Positions 8,860-17,731 are shown, counted from the stretch's first letter. The stretch is 64,000 nucleotides of DNA from Tamaricihabitans halophyticus (GCF_004340875.1 NZ_SLXQ01000002.1:310001-374000), one strand, 5' to 3'. Numbers and translations: made by a program. Notes: generated by a model from the sequence alone, not told the origin.

Positions 8860-9085
8860 ACCTCGCGGAAGGCGGTCGCTCACGAAGGGCGGCGACGTGG
8901 GGTCACCGCCGTGACAGCCTGTCGGGGGGCTGACCGGATGCCGTCGCCAGGCACCACAGAGATGTGGCGCCGAGCGAGCAGCAGCGCCGCAGCCGCCGGA
9001 TGTTGGAATCCGTCTGGTTGATCGAGGGCCCCCGACCTCGACGCGGCCACCCGGTAGGCGGTACGTCGAGGACGAAGGAGACACG
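8860..9085 (+). promoter_or_regulatory. Structured 5' leader of the NlpC/P60 gene; possible ydaO-type (c-di-AMP) riboswitch
   Basis: The 443-bp gap 8649-9091 holds no convincing gene. From about 8860 it contains pieces that resemble, in order, the ydaO riboswitch core: GGTCGCTCACGAAG (about 8874-8887), TGTTGGAATCCG (about 9001-9012; compare TGGGGTGAATCC) and CCACCCGGTAGGCG (about 9047-9060; compare CTAACCTCGTAGGCG). A perfect 8-bp inverted repeat CCTCGACG (9036-9043) / CGTCGAGG (9064-9071) ends just before the AAGGAG ribosome-binding site. ydaO elements are known before NlpC/P60 and Rpf genes in actinobacteria. The match is from memory and imperfect. Confidence 0.38.
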
Positions 9086-9091
9086 CGCGAC

Positions 9092-10135
9092 GTGGCGTCG
9101 CATCGACTCAAGCGTTCGGTGCGTGGAGCATTAGCCGCTTCCGCTGTGATCGTGGCAGTGGGCTATGTTTCGGCACCGGCCATCGCAGACCCCGTAGATG
9201 ACCCCGCCCCCGGCTCCCAATCTGAAGCACTCACGAAGTATCGCGAGCTCAGTACGGAAGCAGAGAAACTCAACGAGCGTCACCTCAAGGCGCAGGACGA
9301 CCTGACAACCAAGCAAGGTGACCTGCGTACCGCGAACGCGGATCTGGCCAAGGCCAAGACAGCCGAGCGGCAGGCCCTGAAAGACCAGGAGCAGTTCCGC
9401 GGCCACGTCGACGAGCTGGCCGACGCGTCCTTCCAGGGTGCCCGGTTCAACCGGCTTTCCGCGCTGCTCACCGGTGATTCGGCGCAGGACTTCCTGGACA
9501 GGTCTTCGGCGCTTTCGGTACTGGCCGAAGACAAGGCGCAGGCCCTAGAACGGCTCTCCGGTGCCGTTCAGCGCGCCGAAACCGCGCGCAAGGAAGCCGG
9601 CAACGCCCAGCAACGCGCCGAGACCGCCCGGAACGGCGCGGCGAAGTTGGCCGGCACCATCGAAGAGCGCAAGGAAGCGCTGGAATCGCAGATCACCGAG
9701 GTGCAGGAGGCCGCTGGCCTGCTCAGCTCGGCCGACCAGGCGGAGATGTCCTCGGAGGGCGTGCAGGGCACGTTCCTCGCGCCAGCAGGCGCCGCCGGCG
9801 ATGCGATGAACGCGGCGCTCGGCAAGCGCGGCAGCCCGTATGTCTGGGGAGCCACCGGCCCGAACGAGTTCGACTGCTCCGGGCTGACCTCCTGGGCCTA
9901 CCAGCAGGCCGGCGTCAGTATCCCGCGGTCCAGCTCGGCACAGTCGCAGCACGGCCAGTCGGTGTCCCCGGACGCCATGCAGCCGGGTGACCTGGTGTTC
10001 TACGGTTCCCCGGTGCACCACGTCGGCATCTATGTCGGCGGCGGCAACATGGTGCACGCGCCGACCACCGGCGATGTCGTCAAGGTGTCCCCATTGCAGG
10101 ACAACCTCACCGGCGTACGTCGCGTCGCGGGCTAG
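9092..10135 (+). CDS. NlpC/P60 peptidoglycan endopeptidase (RipC-like)
   Basis: A 347-aa secreted hydrolase cutting D-Glu-mDAP type bonds, comparable with mycobacterial Rv2190c (RipC) at the equivalent locus. A signal peptide (LAASAVIVAVGYVSAPAIA) is followed by a coiled coil (about 45-230) and a C-terminal NlpC/P60 domain with C262 (FDCSGLTSW), H310 (VHHVGIY) and H322 (MVHAP), a full catalytic set. RipC-type enzymes are activated through FtsEX via the coiled coil; that is inference here. GTG 9092 has AAGGAG 11 nt upstream and a structured leader. An early TTA codon (9131) is present. Confidence 0.93.
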   Translation: MASHRLKRSVRGALAASAVIVAVGYVSAPAIADPVDDPAPGSQSEALTKYRELSTEAEKLNERHLKAQDDLTTKQGDLRTANADLAKAKTAERQALKDQEQFRGHVDELADASFQGARFNRLSALLTGDSAQDFLDRSSALSVLAEDKAQALERLSGAVQRAETARKEAGNAQQRAETARNGAAKLAGTIEERKEALESQITEVQEAAGLLSSADQAEMSSEGVQGTFLAPAGAAGDAMNAALGKRGSPYVWGATGPNEFDCSGLTSWAYQQAGVSIPRSSSAQSQHGQSVSPDAMQPGDLVFYGSPVHHVGIYVGGGNMVHAPTTGDVVKVSPLQDNLTGVRRVAG

Positions 10136-10184
10136 CCAGACGCTTTCCGGGTAACGGTCGGTTCGGCCCTACGATCTGTAGGCC

Positions 10185-11540
10185 ATGATGGCCACCGCGC
10201 GAGCCAGAGCGGTGCTGGCCGCCGGTATCGCGGTGGTCGCACTGGCCGGCATCCTGATCCTCGGTGTGCCGCTGGACGAGCGGCACACCGAGTCGGGACC
10301 GGCAGCGCCGGGCGCTACGCGGCTGGCCACGCCAACCAGCGTCACCAGTTCCGCGGCCGAGGAAAGCGCCGCCGAGACCGCGCGGGCGCGGGAGATATCC
10401 GCGCTACTCACGCGCCGGGCAACCGCCCTGCGCGAACGCGATGAGCAGGCTTTCCTGGCCAGCCTCGATCCGAAAGCCGATCCGGCGTTTCGTACCGCCC
10501 AACAGGCCATGTTCCGTAACCTCGCGGACGTACCGCTCGCCGAGTGGCGCTACCAGGTGGCCACCGAGCCGGTGGCGGACGTGGCCGCGCTGTCCAGTAC
10601 CGAACGGTTGGCCGCGCCACGCGTCGATCTGGTCTACGCGCTGGCCGGTGCGGATCAACGGCCCACGACCCGACCGATGGGGTACCTGTTCGTGCAGCGC
10701 GCCGGGCAGTGGTATCTGCGGTCCGATACCGAACTCGCCGAGCTTGGCGTCGATACCTGGCGTGGCCCGTGGGACTTCGGGCCGTGTGTGGTGTTCCGAG
10801 CGGAGTCCGGGCTGGTGATCTCCCATCCGAGCCGCGTGGCCACCGCCCGGCGGTTGACGGCGGAACTGGATGCGGCCGTGGCCGCGGTTACCGAGGTGTG
10901 GGGGCCGGCATGGGCCGGCACGGCCGCGCTCTGGCTGCCCGAGACGGCCGAGGAAATGCGCGCACTGGTCGGGCCCAAGTTCAGCACCGAAGGGATCGTC
11001 GCGGTCGCCGTGGCAGACCGGGTGAACGAGGCGGACCGCACCGCTCGCGGCCAGCGAGTGGTGTTCACCCCTGGCGGTGCCGAACAGCTCAGCGATACGG
11101 CATTGCGCGTGGTACTACGGCATGAGCTGGCCCATATCGCGACTCGCGGCCAGACGGTCGATGGCGCTCCGAAATGGTTACTGGAAGGCTTTGCCGACTA
11201 CGTCGGTTACCGCGGCACGACCGTGCCGATGACCTACGCCGCGCCGGCCCTGGCTGCCTTGGTGCGCGCCGAGGGTCCGCCGGAAGAGTTCCCCACCGAT
11301 GCCGACTTTCACGGCGATACGCATCCGTTGGACCTTGCCTACCAGCTGTCCTGGTCGGTGAGCAGCTACATCGTCGAGGAATACGGCGAGCCCCGGTTGC
11401 TCGAGTTGTATCGGGAGGTAGCCGCGCTCGGTCCCGCGGGGCGGCCAGCCGTCGATGCGGCGATCCGCGAGGTGCTCGGCGTGCCTCGGGCGGAACTGGT
11501 CGCTGGCTGGCGGGACTACCTGCGCCGCGTCTTCGATTGA
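10185..11540 (+). CDS. Membrane-anchored gluzincin-type metallopeptidase
   Basis: A 451-aa protein with an N-terminal anchor (about 8-28, AVLAAGIAVVALAGILILGV), an NTF2-like helical/beta region (about 60-190) and a zinc peptidase domain. H313-E-L-A-H317 forms HExxH and E334 in WLLEGFADYVG is the third ligand, the gluzincin spacing of peptidase MA-like families. It should act outside the membrane; the substrate is unknown. A TTA codon (11178) lies inside the catalytic region. The start is ATG 10185, or ATG 10188 directly after it. TACGAT lies 9 nt upstream, so the transcript may be nearly leaderless. Its last 13 codons have a partial copy 0.8 kb downstream. Confidence 0.85.
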   Translation: MMATARARAVLAAGIAVVALAGILILGVPLDERHTESGPAAPGATRLATPTSVTSSAAEESAAETARAREISALLTRRATALRERDEQAFLASLDPKADPAFRTAQQAMFRNLADVPLAEWRYQVATEPVADVAALSSTERLAAPRVDLVYALAGADQRPTTRPMGYLFVQRAGQWYLRSDTELAELGVDTWRGPWDFGPCVVFRAESGLVISHPSRVATARRLTAELDAAVAAVTEVWGPAWAGTAALWLPETAEEMRALVGPKFSTEGIVAVAVADRVNEADRTARGQRVVFTPGGAEQLSDTALRVVLRHELAHIATRGQTVDGAPKWLLEGFADYVGYRGTTVPMTYAAPALAALVRAEGPPEEFPTDADFHGDTHPLDLAYQLSWSVSSYIVEEYGEPRLLELYREVAALGPAGRPAVDAAIREVLGVPRAELVAGWRDYLRRVFD

Positions 11541-11551
11541 GTGCCGATCGG
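11512..11551 (+). repeat. Direct repeat copy 1 (metallopeptidase 3' end)
   Basis: A 40-nt stretch covering the last codons (DYLRRVFD) and stop of the metallopeptidase. It matches 12316-12355 at 35 of 40 positions. Confidence 0.8.
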
Positions 11552-11636
11552 GACGTCGGCGTCAAACGCCGGGGAGGAACCGTCCCGTCCGGGCCGGTGC
11601 GGCGTGTTCCTGGCCGCTGGGGTTCGACGGCACTGA

Positions 11637-12209
11637 TCAGGCTTCGCCGAGGTAGTCCCAGGCGGCAAGGATGACGCGGTCGAATTCGACTGTGCCGGGC
11701 ATGGGACGTCCGTACTCGTCGGTGGATCGGGGCATCACGTTTCGCAGGCACACCGCCGCGTGCATGCGTTGTGCGGGCAGGCGCAGTTCGTCGAGGGCGA
11801 CGTCGATCATCGCGGTGAAGATCGTCCGGTCGGTTGCGTCCCATTCGGCGGTGCGGTGCAGGTAGCGGGCGGCGGAGCTCAGCGCCTTGGTGGTTGCGTG
11901 CCCGGCCTCGTCGCCGGTGACGCCGCAGAGCAGGCGCAGTATGTCGTCGCGGTAGTTGTGTCCGAGACCCCACACATCGTTCAGGATGTGGAGCGCTTGG
12001 CCCGCGACCGTCGGATCGTCGTCGGTGAGGTAGCGCGCTACGGCATCGGAGTTCCGTTCGGGCGTGGCGACCATACCTACGATCATCAGCGCTCGGTACG
12101 CGTCATTGGCCGACAATCCCTTGGCCAGCGTCTCCTCGACGAGACCGATCTCGCGAGCACTCAACCTGCGGTCCCGCGCCCGCCGCAGTAAATGGTCGAA
12201 TTCGTGCAT
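11637..12209 (-). CDS. Hypothetical helical-repeat-like protein
   Basis: A 190-aa soluble, mostly helical protein (starts MHEFDHLLRRARDRRL; contains ATPERNSDAVARYLTDDDPTVAGQALHIL). The alternation resembles HEAT-like or immunity proteins, but I recognise no family. ATG start at 12209. It is convergent with the metallopeptidase gene. It lies between two copies of that gene's 3' end (11512-11551 and 12316-12355), which suggests it arrived by insertion or local duplication. It has no operon partner. Confidence 0.7.
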   Translation of the reverse strand: MHEFDHLLRRARDRRLSAREIGLVEETLAKGLSANDAYRALMIVGMVATPERNSDAVARYLTDDDPTVAGQALHILNDVWGLGHNYRDDILRLLCGVTGDEAGHATTKALSSAARYLHRTAEWDATDRTIFTAMIDVALDELRLPAQRMHAAVCLRNVMPRSTDEYGRPMPGTVEFDRVILAAWDYLGEA

Positions 12210-12315
12210 GGGTTGTCACAGCTCCGGCATCGTGGGGCACGTCCGTTGGCGTTGCCAATGAGTGGGGCGGTTGGTAGGCGAGGTCCAGCGGTTGCGTATG
12301 GCCGCTGGCGGGACT

Positions 12316-12355
12316 GGGACTACCTGCGCCGCGCCTTCGGCTGAGTTCCGACCGG
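12316..12355 (+). repeat. Direct repeat copy 2 (vestigial metallopeptidase 3' end)
   Basis: Reads WDYLRRAFG-stop in the sense of the metallopeptidase and matches 11512-11551 at 35 of 40 positions; weaker similarity continues on both sides (CGCTGGC before, GCGCAAACGC after). It overlaps the 3' end of the TetR gene on the other strand. Confidence 0.75.
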
Positions 12356-12991
12356 AAGGTCCCGTGGCGCAAACGCGCTCGGCGGCGGAAGTGGCCGGTT
12401 GCTCGAGCCGGTGCGAAACGACTGGAGGAGGTAGGCCACCAGCCGGCGGGAGGCCGCGCCGTCCTCCGGCAGCGCCGCAACCAGGCCGGCGTGCGCCAGC
12501 AAGATCACGGCAATGTCGGAGGGCTGGAAATCGGCGCGCAGTGCCCCGGCCGCCTGTGCCCTGCGCACCACCGTGGCGAGGTCTCGTTCGGCCTGTTCGA
12601 GGGGGCGTTGGTGGTCCGTCATGCTCATCGGGAAGTCGGCGGTGAACGCGGCGGGGAAGCCCTTTTCCGCGCGCTGCTGCTCGCAGGTCGTCTCGACGAG
12701 TCGCTGGAAGCCGCGCCACGGGTCCGGATCGACAAGCGCGGCGGTGAGTTCCTGGGCGCAGGTTCGCAGCTGCTGCGCGAACGCCGCGCGTACCAGGTCG
12801 TCTCTGGTCGGGAACCGGCGGTAGAGCGTGGCCACGCCGACGCCGGCCTTGCGGGCCACGGTTGCCATCGGCGCGTCGATCCCATGCTCGGCGAACACGG
12901 CACGCGCGGCGACCAGGATGCGCTCCCTGTTGCGTCGCGCGTCCGCGCGCAGTCCGTCCTCGGTGGTCAACTGAGAGGATTCCACCACCAA
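12320..12991 (-). CDS. TetR-family transcriptional regulator
   Basis: A 223-aa one-domain repressor. The N-terminal HTH reads RERILVAARAVFAEHGIDAP then VARKAGVGVATLYRRFPTRD (about 20-65). The C-terminal ligand domain has the LLAHAGLVAALPEDGAASRR layout. Start is TTG 12991 with GGAGG 9 nt upstream; GTG codons at 12988 and 12985 are alternatives. It diverges from the MDR oxidoreductase gene, whose regulation is the obvious job. Its last dozen codons lie within the copied metallopeptidase end, so the Pro/Arg-rich tail (APRDLPVGTQPKARRR) was probably acquired by read-through. Confidence 0.88.
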   Translation of the reverse strand: MVVESSQLTTEDGLRADARRNRERILVAARAVFAEHGIDAPMATVARKAGVGVATLYRRFPTRDDLVRAAFAQQLRTCAQELTAALVDPDPWRGFQRLVETTCEQQRAEKGFPAAFTADFPMSMTDHQRPLEQAERDLATVVRRAQAAGALRADFQPSDIAVILLAHAGLVAALPEDGAASRRLVAYLLQSFRTGSSNRPLPPPSAFAPRDLPVGTQPKARRR

Positions 12992-13090
12992 TACTTCTCA
13001 CCTCCGGGCTAACAGGACGAGATCGTCCACTTATGAGTCTACGGTCGATATCGGCTTCCCGTTGACCGCTGATGGCAAAAGGTGCGAACG

Positions 13091-14071
13091 ATGTCGGGCA
13101 ATCTCATGAAAGCAGTGCTCTTCGATCGATACGGTGCTCCCGACGTGCTGTACATCGGTGAGGTGCCGCGCCCCGAGCCGGCGCCAGGTACGGCACTTGT
13201 CCGGGTGGCCGCCTTCAGCGTCAACGGTGGTGAGACCCCATGGCGCGCCGGCGACCTTCGCCCTTTTTCCGGCCGGAAGTTCCCCAAACGGGTTGGGCTG
13301 GATTTCACCGGTGAGGTGGTCGCGCTTGGTCCGCCTGGCAAACACCTCGGCGTCCAACCGGTCGCGGTTGGCGACCGGGTATGGGGCGTGCTTGGCCGCA
13401 CCGCCGGATTCGGTAGCGCGGCCGAGTACGTGCGCGTGCCCATCGATCGGCTCGGGCGTGTACCCGAGCAGGTGGACCTGGTGGCGGCCGCCGCATTGCC
13501 GGTTGCGACCACGGCGGTCACCGCACTGTTCGAGAAGGCCGCGCTACGCCCCGGTGAGCGGCTACTCGTGCGTGGCGCGGCCGGCGGCGTCGGCTACGCG
13601 GCCGTGCAACTGGGCAGGGCGCGCGGTGCGGAGGTCACGGCCATGGCTCGCGCGGCCAACCTGGAGTTCGTGCGCGGCCTCGGCGCCGAGCACCTCGTCG
13701 ACCACCGAACCGTTGTGCCAGCCGAGCTTGGCCGGTTCGACGTGATCCTGGATACGGCGGGCTCCGAACCGTGGACCTACCGGCGGCTGCTGCGTCCAGG
13801 TGGTCGGATGGTCACCATCGCCTTCGACCTGGCCCGGCCAGTCGTTTCGGTTGGCTACCTGGCGGCGAGCTGGGTACACGGACGCGGCCGGGTGCGGTTT
13901 TTCAGCGGTAACCCGAACCGGAAGCACCTCGATGACCTCGCTCGCCGGGTCGACGGCGGGGAGCTGCGCCCCGCCGTGCACGCCGTCTTCCCACTGGCGG
14001 AGACGGCGGCGGCACACCGCGCGCTCGAAGCCGGCGGTGTTCAGGGCAAGTACGTGGTCCGGGTCGACTAG
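13091..14071 (+). CDS. MDR-family NAD(P)-dependent zinc-independent oxidoreductase
   Basis: A 326-aa medium-chain reductase of the quinone oxidoreductase type. The GroES-like half includes KRVGLDFTGEVVALGPPG. The Rossmann half includes LLVRGAAGGVGYAAVQLGRA. The structural-zinc cysteines are absent. It probably reduces quinones or enals with NADPH. ATG 13091 has AAAAGG upstream; ATG 13106 (MKAVLFDRYG) is an equally good fit to relatives. It diverges from the TetR gene across about 100 bp, which likely holds the operator, but I see no clear palindrome there. Confidence 0.88.
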   Translation: MSGNLMKAVLFDRYGAPDVLYIGEVPRPEPAPGTALVRVAAFSVNGGETPWRAGDLRPFSGRKFPKRVGLDFTGEVVALGPPGKHLGVQPVAVGDRVWGVLGRTAGFGSAAEYVRVPIDRLGRVPEQVDLVAAAALPVATTAVTALFEKAALRPGERLLVRGAAGGVGYAAVQLGRARGAEVTAMARAANLEFVRGLGAEHLVDHRTVVPAELGRFDVILDTAGSEPWTYRRLLRPGGRMVTIAFDLARPVVSVGYLAASWVHGRGRVRFFSGNPNRKHLDDLARRVDGGELRPAVHAVFPLAETAAAHRALEAGGVQGKYVVRVD

Positions 14072-14114
14072 CCGAATCGCGGTGGCTGGGTGCCTACGGC
14101 CGCCGGCAGCCGGT

Positions 14115-14120
14115 TAGCCT
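14115..14120 (+). promoter_or_regulatory. Putative -10 element, leaderless pimB
   Basis: TAGCCT followed by 7 nt and the GTG start at 14128. Confidence 0.5.
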
Positions 14121-14127
14121 GGGCGGA

Positions 14128-15288
14128 GTGCGCACCACCTTGCTGATCACCAACGACTTTCCGCCGAGGCCAGGCGGGATCCAGGCATTGCTGCATTCGT
14201 TGACGGTCGAGCTGCCAGCCGACGACCTTGTCGTCTACGCGCCGTCCTGGTCGTCAGCGAGTGGCACTGATCACGAGTTCGACGCTGCCCAGCCGTTCGA
14301 AGTGGTCCGCCATCCCGGCCCGCTGATGCTGCCTACTCCGGATGTGCTGCGCAGAGCCCGGCAGATCGCCCGAGCCAGGGACTGTACGGCGATCTGGTTT
14401 GGCGCCGCCGCACCGCTCGCGCTGCTCGGCGAGAGCCTGGCCAACGGGGGCGAACGGCGAGTGGTCGCCTCGACTCATGGGCACGAGGTCGGCTGGTCGA
14501 TGCTGCCCGGCGCGCGGCAGGCGCTGCGCCGGATCGGCAACACGTCGGATGTGGTGACCTTTGTCAGCCGCTACACCCGGTCCCGGTTCGCCAGCGCCTT
14601 CGGCCCGCACGCCGCGCTCGAGTACCTACCCTCCGGGGTCAATGCCGAGCGGTTTCGGCCGGACTCTGGTGCGCGAGCCGAGATCCGGCGGCGATACGGC
14701 ATCGGCGAGCGCCCACTGACCGTCTGCGTGTCCAGGCTGGTGCCGCGAAAAGGGCAGGACATGCTGATCAGGGCGCTACCTGGACTGCGCGAGCGGGTGC
14801 CGGATGCCGCCCTGCTGCTGGTCGGCGGTGGCCCGTACGCCAACCGGCTGCGCTCGCTGGCCACCGCTCTCGGGGTGGCCGAGCATGTGTTCTTCACCAG
14901 CTCCGTGCCCTGGGATGAGCTGCCAGGGCACTACGCGGCCGGTGACGTGTTCGCGATGCCCTGCCGGACCCGTGGTGGGGGACTGGATGTGGAAGGGCTC
15001 GGGCTGGTCTATCTCGAGGCATCGGCGACCGGTCTACCGGTTATCGCCGGTGACTCGGGCGGTGCGCCGGAAACCGTGCGCGATGGCGTGACCGGGCATG
15101 TGCTGGACGGCAGGGATCTCGACCGCCTGGTGCGGCGGTTGGTCGAACTGCACGGCGACCCGGAACGGGCGGCGCGGATCGGCGCGGCCGGGCGCGAGTG
15201 GGTTCGGGAGAACTGGCGCTGGCCGGCGCTCGCCGCCCGGTTGTCCGGATTGCTCGACGGCGCCGGCGAACCAGCTCAGCTCGCGTAG
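14128..15288 (+). CDS. pimB: GDP-mannose-dependent alpha-mannosyltransferase, PimB type
   Basis: A 386-aa GT4 (GT-B fold) enzyme expected to add the second mannose to phosphatidylinositol monomannoside at the cytoplasmic face. N-terminal glycine-rich loop NDFPPRPGGIQALL; donor-site motifs SRLVPRKGQDML and the EX7E region EGLGLVYLEASATGLPVIAG. Position next to the fadD15-type gene matches Rv2188c/Rv2187 in mycobacteria, where this is PimB'. GTG start with TAGCCT 7 nt before it, hence probably leaderless. The 3' end overlaps the convergent fadD gene by 13 nt. The related mannosyltransferase MgtA uses glucuronosyl-diacylglycerol, so the acceptor is inferred. Confidence 0.9.
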   Translation: MRTTLLITNDFPPRPGGIQALLHSLTVELPADDLVVYAPSWSSASGTDHEFDAAQPFEVVRHPGPLMLPTPDVLRRARQIARARDCTAIWFGAAAPLALLGESLANGGERRVVASTHGHEVGWSMLPGARQALRRIGNTSDVVTFVSRYTRSRFASAFGPHAALEYLPSGVNAERFRPDSGARAEIRRRYGIGERPLTVCVSRLVPRKGQDMLIRALPGLRERVPDAALLLVGGGPYANRLRSLATALGVAEHVFFTSSVPWDELPGHYAAGDVFAMPCRTRGGGLDVEGLGLVYLEASATGLPVIAGDSGGAPETVRDGVTGHVLDGRDLDRLVRRLVELHGDPERAARIGAAGREWVRENWRWPALAARLSGLLDGAGEPAQLA

Positions 15289-17084
15289 AGCGCCTCGATA
15301 TCCGCGGCGAAGTTCTTGTTCACCACGTTGCGGCGCACCTTCAGGCTCGGGGTCATCTCCCCGCCGGTTTCGGTGAAATCCACCGGCAGGATCCGGAACC
15401 GCTTGATCGACTCCGCTTTGGACACCGTGGTGTTCGCCGCATCGATCGTGGCCTGGATTTCGGCACGGAGCTCGGTGTCATCAACCAGTTGTGCCACGGT
15501 CGCTTCCGCCGGCTTGCCGTTGCGGCTCTTCCACGCGGGGAAGAACTCCTCGTCGATGGTCACCAGGGCCGCGATGTATGGCTGCTGGTCACCCACCACC
15601 ATGCATTGGCTGACCAGTGGATGCGCCCGGATCTGATCCTCGAGGGTGGCCGGCGCGACGTTCTTGCCGGCGGCGGTCACGATGATCTCCTTCTTCCGCC
15701 CGGTGATCCGCAGATAGCCGTCTTCGTCCAGTTCACCGAGGTCGCCGGTGTGGAACCAACCGTCTTCCAGCGCCTCGGCAGTGGCCTCGGGGTTGTTCCA
15801 GTACTTGGTGAACACGATATCGCCGGAGATCAGGATCTCACCGTCGTCGGCGATCCGGATCGTGGTGCCTGGCACCGGTTGGCCCACCGTGCCGATCTTG
15901 ATTCCGCCTTCGAGGTTCACCGCGGCCGCCGCGCTCGTCTCGGTCAGCCCGTAGCCCTCGTGTACCGGAACGCCGATGCCACGGAAGAAATGCCCGAGCC
16001 GTTCGCCGAGTGGCGCGCCGCCGGAGACCGTGGATTCGCACCGGCCGCCGAGTGCGGCGCGCAGCTTGCCGTACACCAGTTTGTCGAAAAGCAGGTGCCG
16101 GATACGCAGGCCAATGCCAGGGCCGCCGGTGTCCCGTGCCTGACTGAACTCGACCGCGGTCGCTTCCGCCGCGTCAAAGATCTTGCCCTTGCCCTCGGCG
16201 TGCGCTTTCTGCTTCGCGCTGTTGTAGACCTTCTCGAACACCCGAGGCACCGCCACGACCGAGGTCGGCCGAAACGAGCCGAGGTCGGCGACCAGGTTGG
16301 TGGTATCCGGGGTGTGCCCCGCGGTGAGTCGGCCGTACACACAGGTCACGGCCAGCGCCCTGGCGAGCACGTGGGCCAGCGGCAGGAACAGCAGCATGGA
16401 CTTACCCGGTTGGAAAACCTGCGGGAAGATCGCCGTATTGGCGCGTACTTCGGCGAGGAAGTTGCGGTGCGTGAGTACACAGCCCTTGGGGCGCCCGGTG
16501 GTGCCCGAGGTGTAGACCAGCGTCGCGGGATCACTCGCCTTGGGCTCCCTGCGCCTGCGGTGCAGATCGTCGTTGGAGACGTCCACGCCGAGCTCGGTGA
16601 GTTCCTGGACCGCGCCGTTGTCCGCTTTCGCCGCCGGCTCGATCAGCCAGACGTGGGCCAGCTCGGCGAGGTTGCCGGCTACCTTGTCCACCACGTCGCG
16701 GTGCGCGGTGCTCTCCACCACGATCGCTTTGCTGCCCGAGTCGCCGAGCATCCACTCGACCTGGTCGGCCGAGGAGGTCTCGTAGATCGGCACCGTGACG
16801 CAGCCCGCGGACCAGATCGCGAAGTCGAGCAGCGTCCACTCGTAGCGGGTCTTCGCCATCAGGGCGACCCGGTCACCGACCGCCAACCCTGCCGCGATGA
16901 ACCCCTTGGCGACCGCGCAGACCTCGTCGGCGAACTGTTTGGCGGTGACGTCCAGCCACGAGCCGTCGACCTGACGGCGGAAACTCACCGTGTCGGCGAA
17001 CCGCTCCGCGTTCGCCCACACCATGTCCGTCAGGTTCTCGTCCTCGGCGACCGGGTTCGCTGCAGAACCGCTGAACTCACGCAC
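15276..17084 (-). CDS. Long-chain fatty-acid-CoA ligase (FadD15-like)
   Basis: A 602-aa AMP-forming acyl-CoA synthetase of the ANL superfamily that activates fatty acids at the inner membrane. P-loop-like motif LVYTSGTTGRPKGCVLTH; adenylation motif GYGLTETSA; hinge TGDLGELDEDGYLRITGRKKE; C-terminal Lys region SPSLKVRRNVV (preceded by EMT). GTG 17084 (VREFSGSAANPV) was chosen because GGAGG lies 6 nt upstream and relatives begin MREFS. Same neighbour order as Rv2187 (fadD15). Confidence 0.92.
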   Translation of the reverse strand: MREFSGSAANPVAEDENLTDMVWANAERFADTVSFRRQVDGSWLDVTAKQFADEVCAVAKGFIAAGLAVGDRVALMAKTRYEWTLLDFAIWSAGCVTVPIYETSSADQVEWMLGDSGSKAIVVESTAHRDVVDKVAGNLAELAHVWLIEPAAKADNGAVQELTELGVDVSNDDLHRRRREPKASDPATLVYTSGTTGRPKGCVLTHRNFLAEVRANTAIFPQVFQPGKSMLLFLPLAHVLARALAVTCVYGRLTAGHTPDTTNLVADLGSFRPTSVVAVPRVFEKVYNSAKQKAHAEGKGKIFDAAEATAVEFSQARDTGGPGIGLRIRHLLFDKLVYGKLRAALGGRCESTVSGGAPLGERLGHFFRGIGVPVHEGYGLTETSAAAAVNLEGGIKIGTVGQPVPGTTIRIADDGEILISGDIVFTKYWNNPEATAEALEDGWFHTGDLGELDEDGYLRITGRKKEIIVTAAGKNVAPATLEDQIRAHPLVSQCMVVGDQQPYIAALVTIDEEFFPAWKSRNGKPAEATVAQLVDDTELRAEIQATIDAANTTVSKAESIKRFRILPVDFTETGGEMTPSLKVRRNVVNKNFAADIEALYAS

Positions 17085-17265
17085 CTCAAGCCTCCGTGCC
17101 AATGGGAGTTACCGACAAGTAAACCACCTGTTGAGCAGCTAACTTAGCGCGGATAACGCGCACAAGCCAGCGTGCCAGACCTGCGTGGTGCGGTGCGCGC
17201 GCCCCCGAGGGATCCTCGGCGGGTTGCCTGGTGGTCAACGGCCGGCCCGTGCAATCCTGCTGCCC

Positions 17266-17676
17266 GTGGCTACGGCAGCGGAACCGACACTGGACATCGT
17301 CGACGAGACCTTCCTCGCCGTGCCACCAACAACGCTGGCCGCGGTGTTCGCCGATCCGGCGAGCTGGCGGCGCCACTGGCCGGACCTGCGGTTGCGGGTC
17401 TATGCGGATCGCGGGGCGGAAGGGCTGCGCTGGACCGTGCGCGGCGCGCTCGTCGGCACCATGGAGGTGTGGCTGGAGCCCGCGCTGGACGGCACACTGC
17501 TGCACTACTTCCTGCGCGCCAGCCCCGCCGATCAGCTCGGTAACCCCGTGACCCTGCCGCCGGGCAAGCTACGCAAGGAGTTTGACCGGCGAGCGCGTGC
17601 CGCGAAGGCGATGTCCCTTGGCCTGAAGGAGATCCTCGAGGACGGCCGCGCGCCCGGCTGCCCGCCGCCCGGCTGA
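17266..17676 (+). CDS. SRPBCC (START-like) domain protein
   Basis: A 136-aa polyketide-cyclase-like beta/alpha cup protein (start ATAAEPTLDIVDETFLAV). Visible features are VPPTTLAAVFADPASWRRHW, the typical helix-strand opening, and a long C-terminal helix (EFDRRARAAKAMSLGLKEI). It corresponds in position to mycobacterial Rv2186c. The fold binds small lipids or aromatics; ligand unknown. GTG 17266 was chosen because homology starts there. Confidence 0.8.
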   Translation: MATAAEPTLDIVDETFLAVPPTTLAAVFADPASWRRHWPDLRLRVYADRGAEGLRWTVRGALVGTMEVWLEPALDGTLLHYFLRASPADQLGNPVTLPPGKLRKEFDRRARAAKAMSLGLKEILEDGRAPGCPPPG

Positions 17677-17718
17677 ACCGGCGCGGGTCACACGGTAGGT
17701 AGCGTTCCTTCGCCGCAT

Positions 17719-17724
17719 TAGGCT
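17719..17724 (+). promoter_or_regulatory. Putative -10 element, leaderless phosphoesterase
   Basis: TAGGCT followed by 7 nt and the GTG start at 17732. Confidence 0.5.
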
Positions 17725-17731
17725 GGGGAGC

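Noticed and set aside
12992-13090. TetR operator between tetR and MDR genes
   Set aside because: Only short, weak palindromes such as CGATATCG are visible; not enough to call a site.
15198-17147. 649-codon open frame on + opposite the acyl-CoA ligase gene
   Set aside because: Antisense shadow; the minus strand has a full set of ANL motifs and a proper start.
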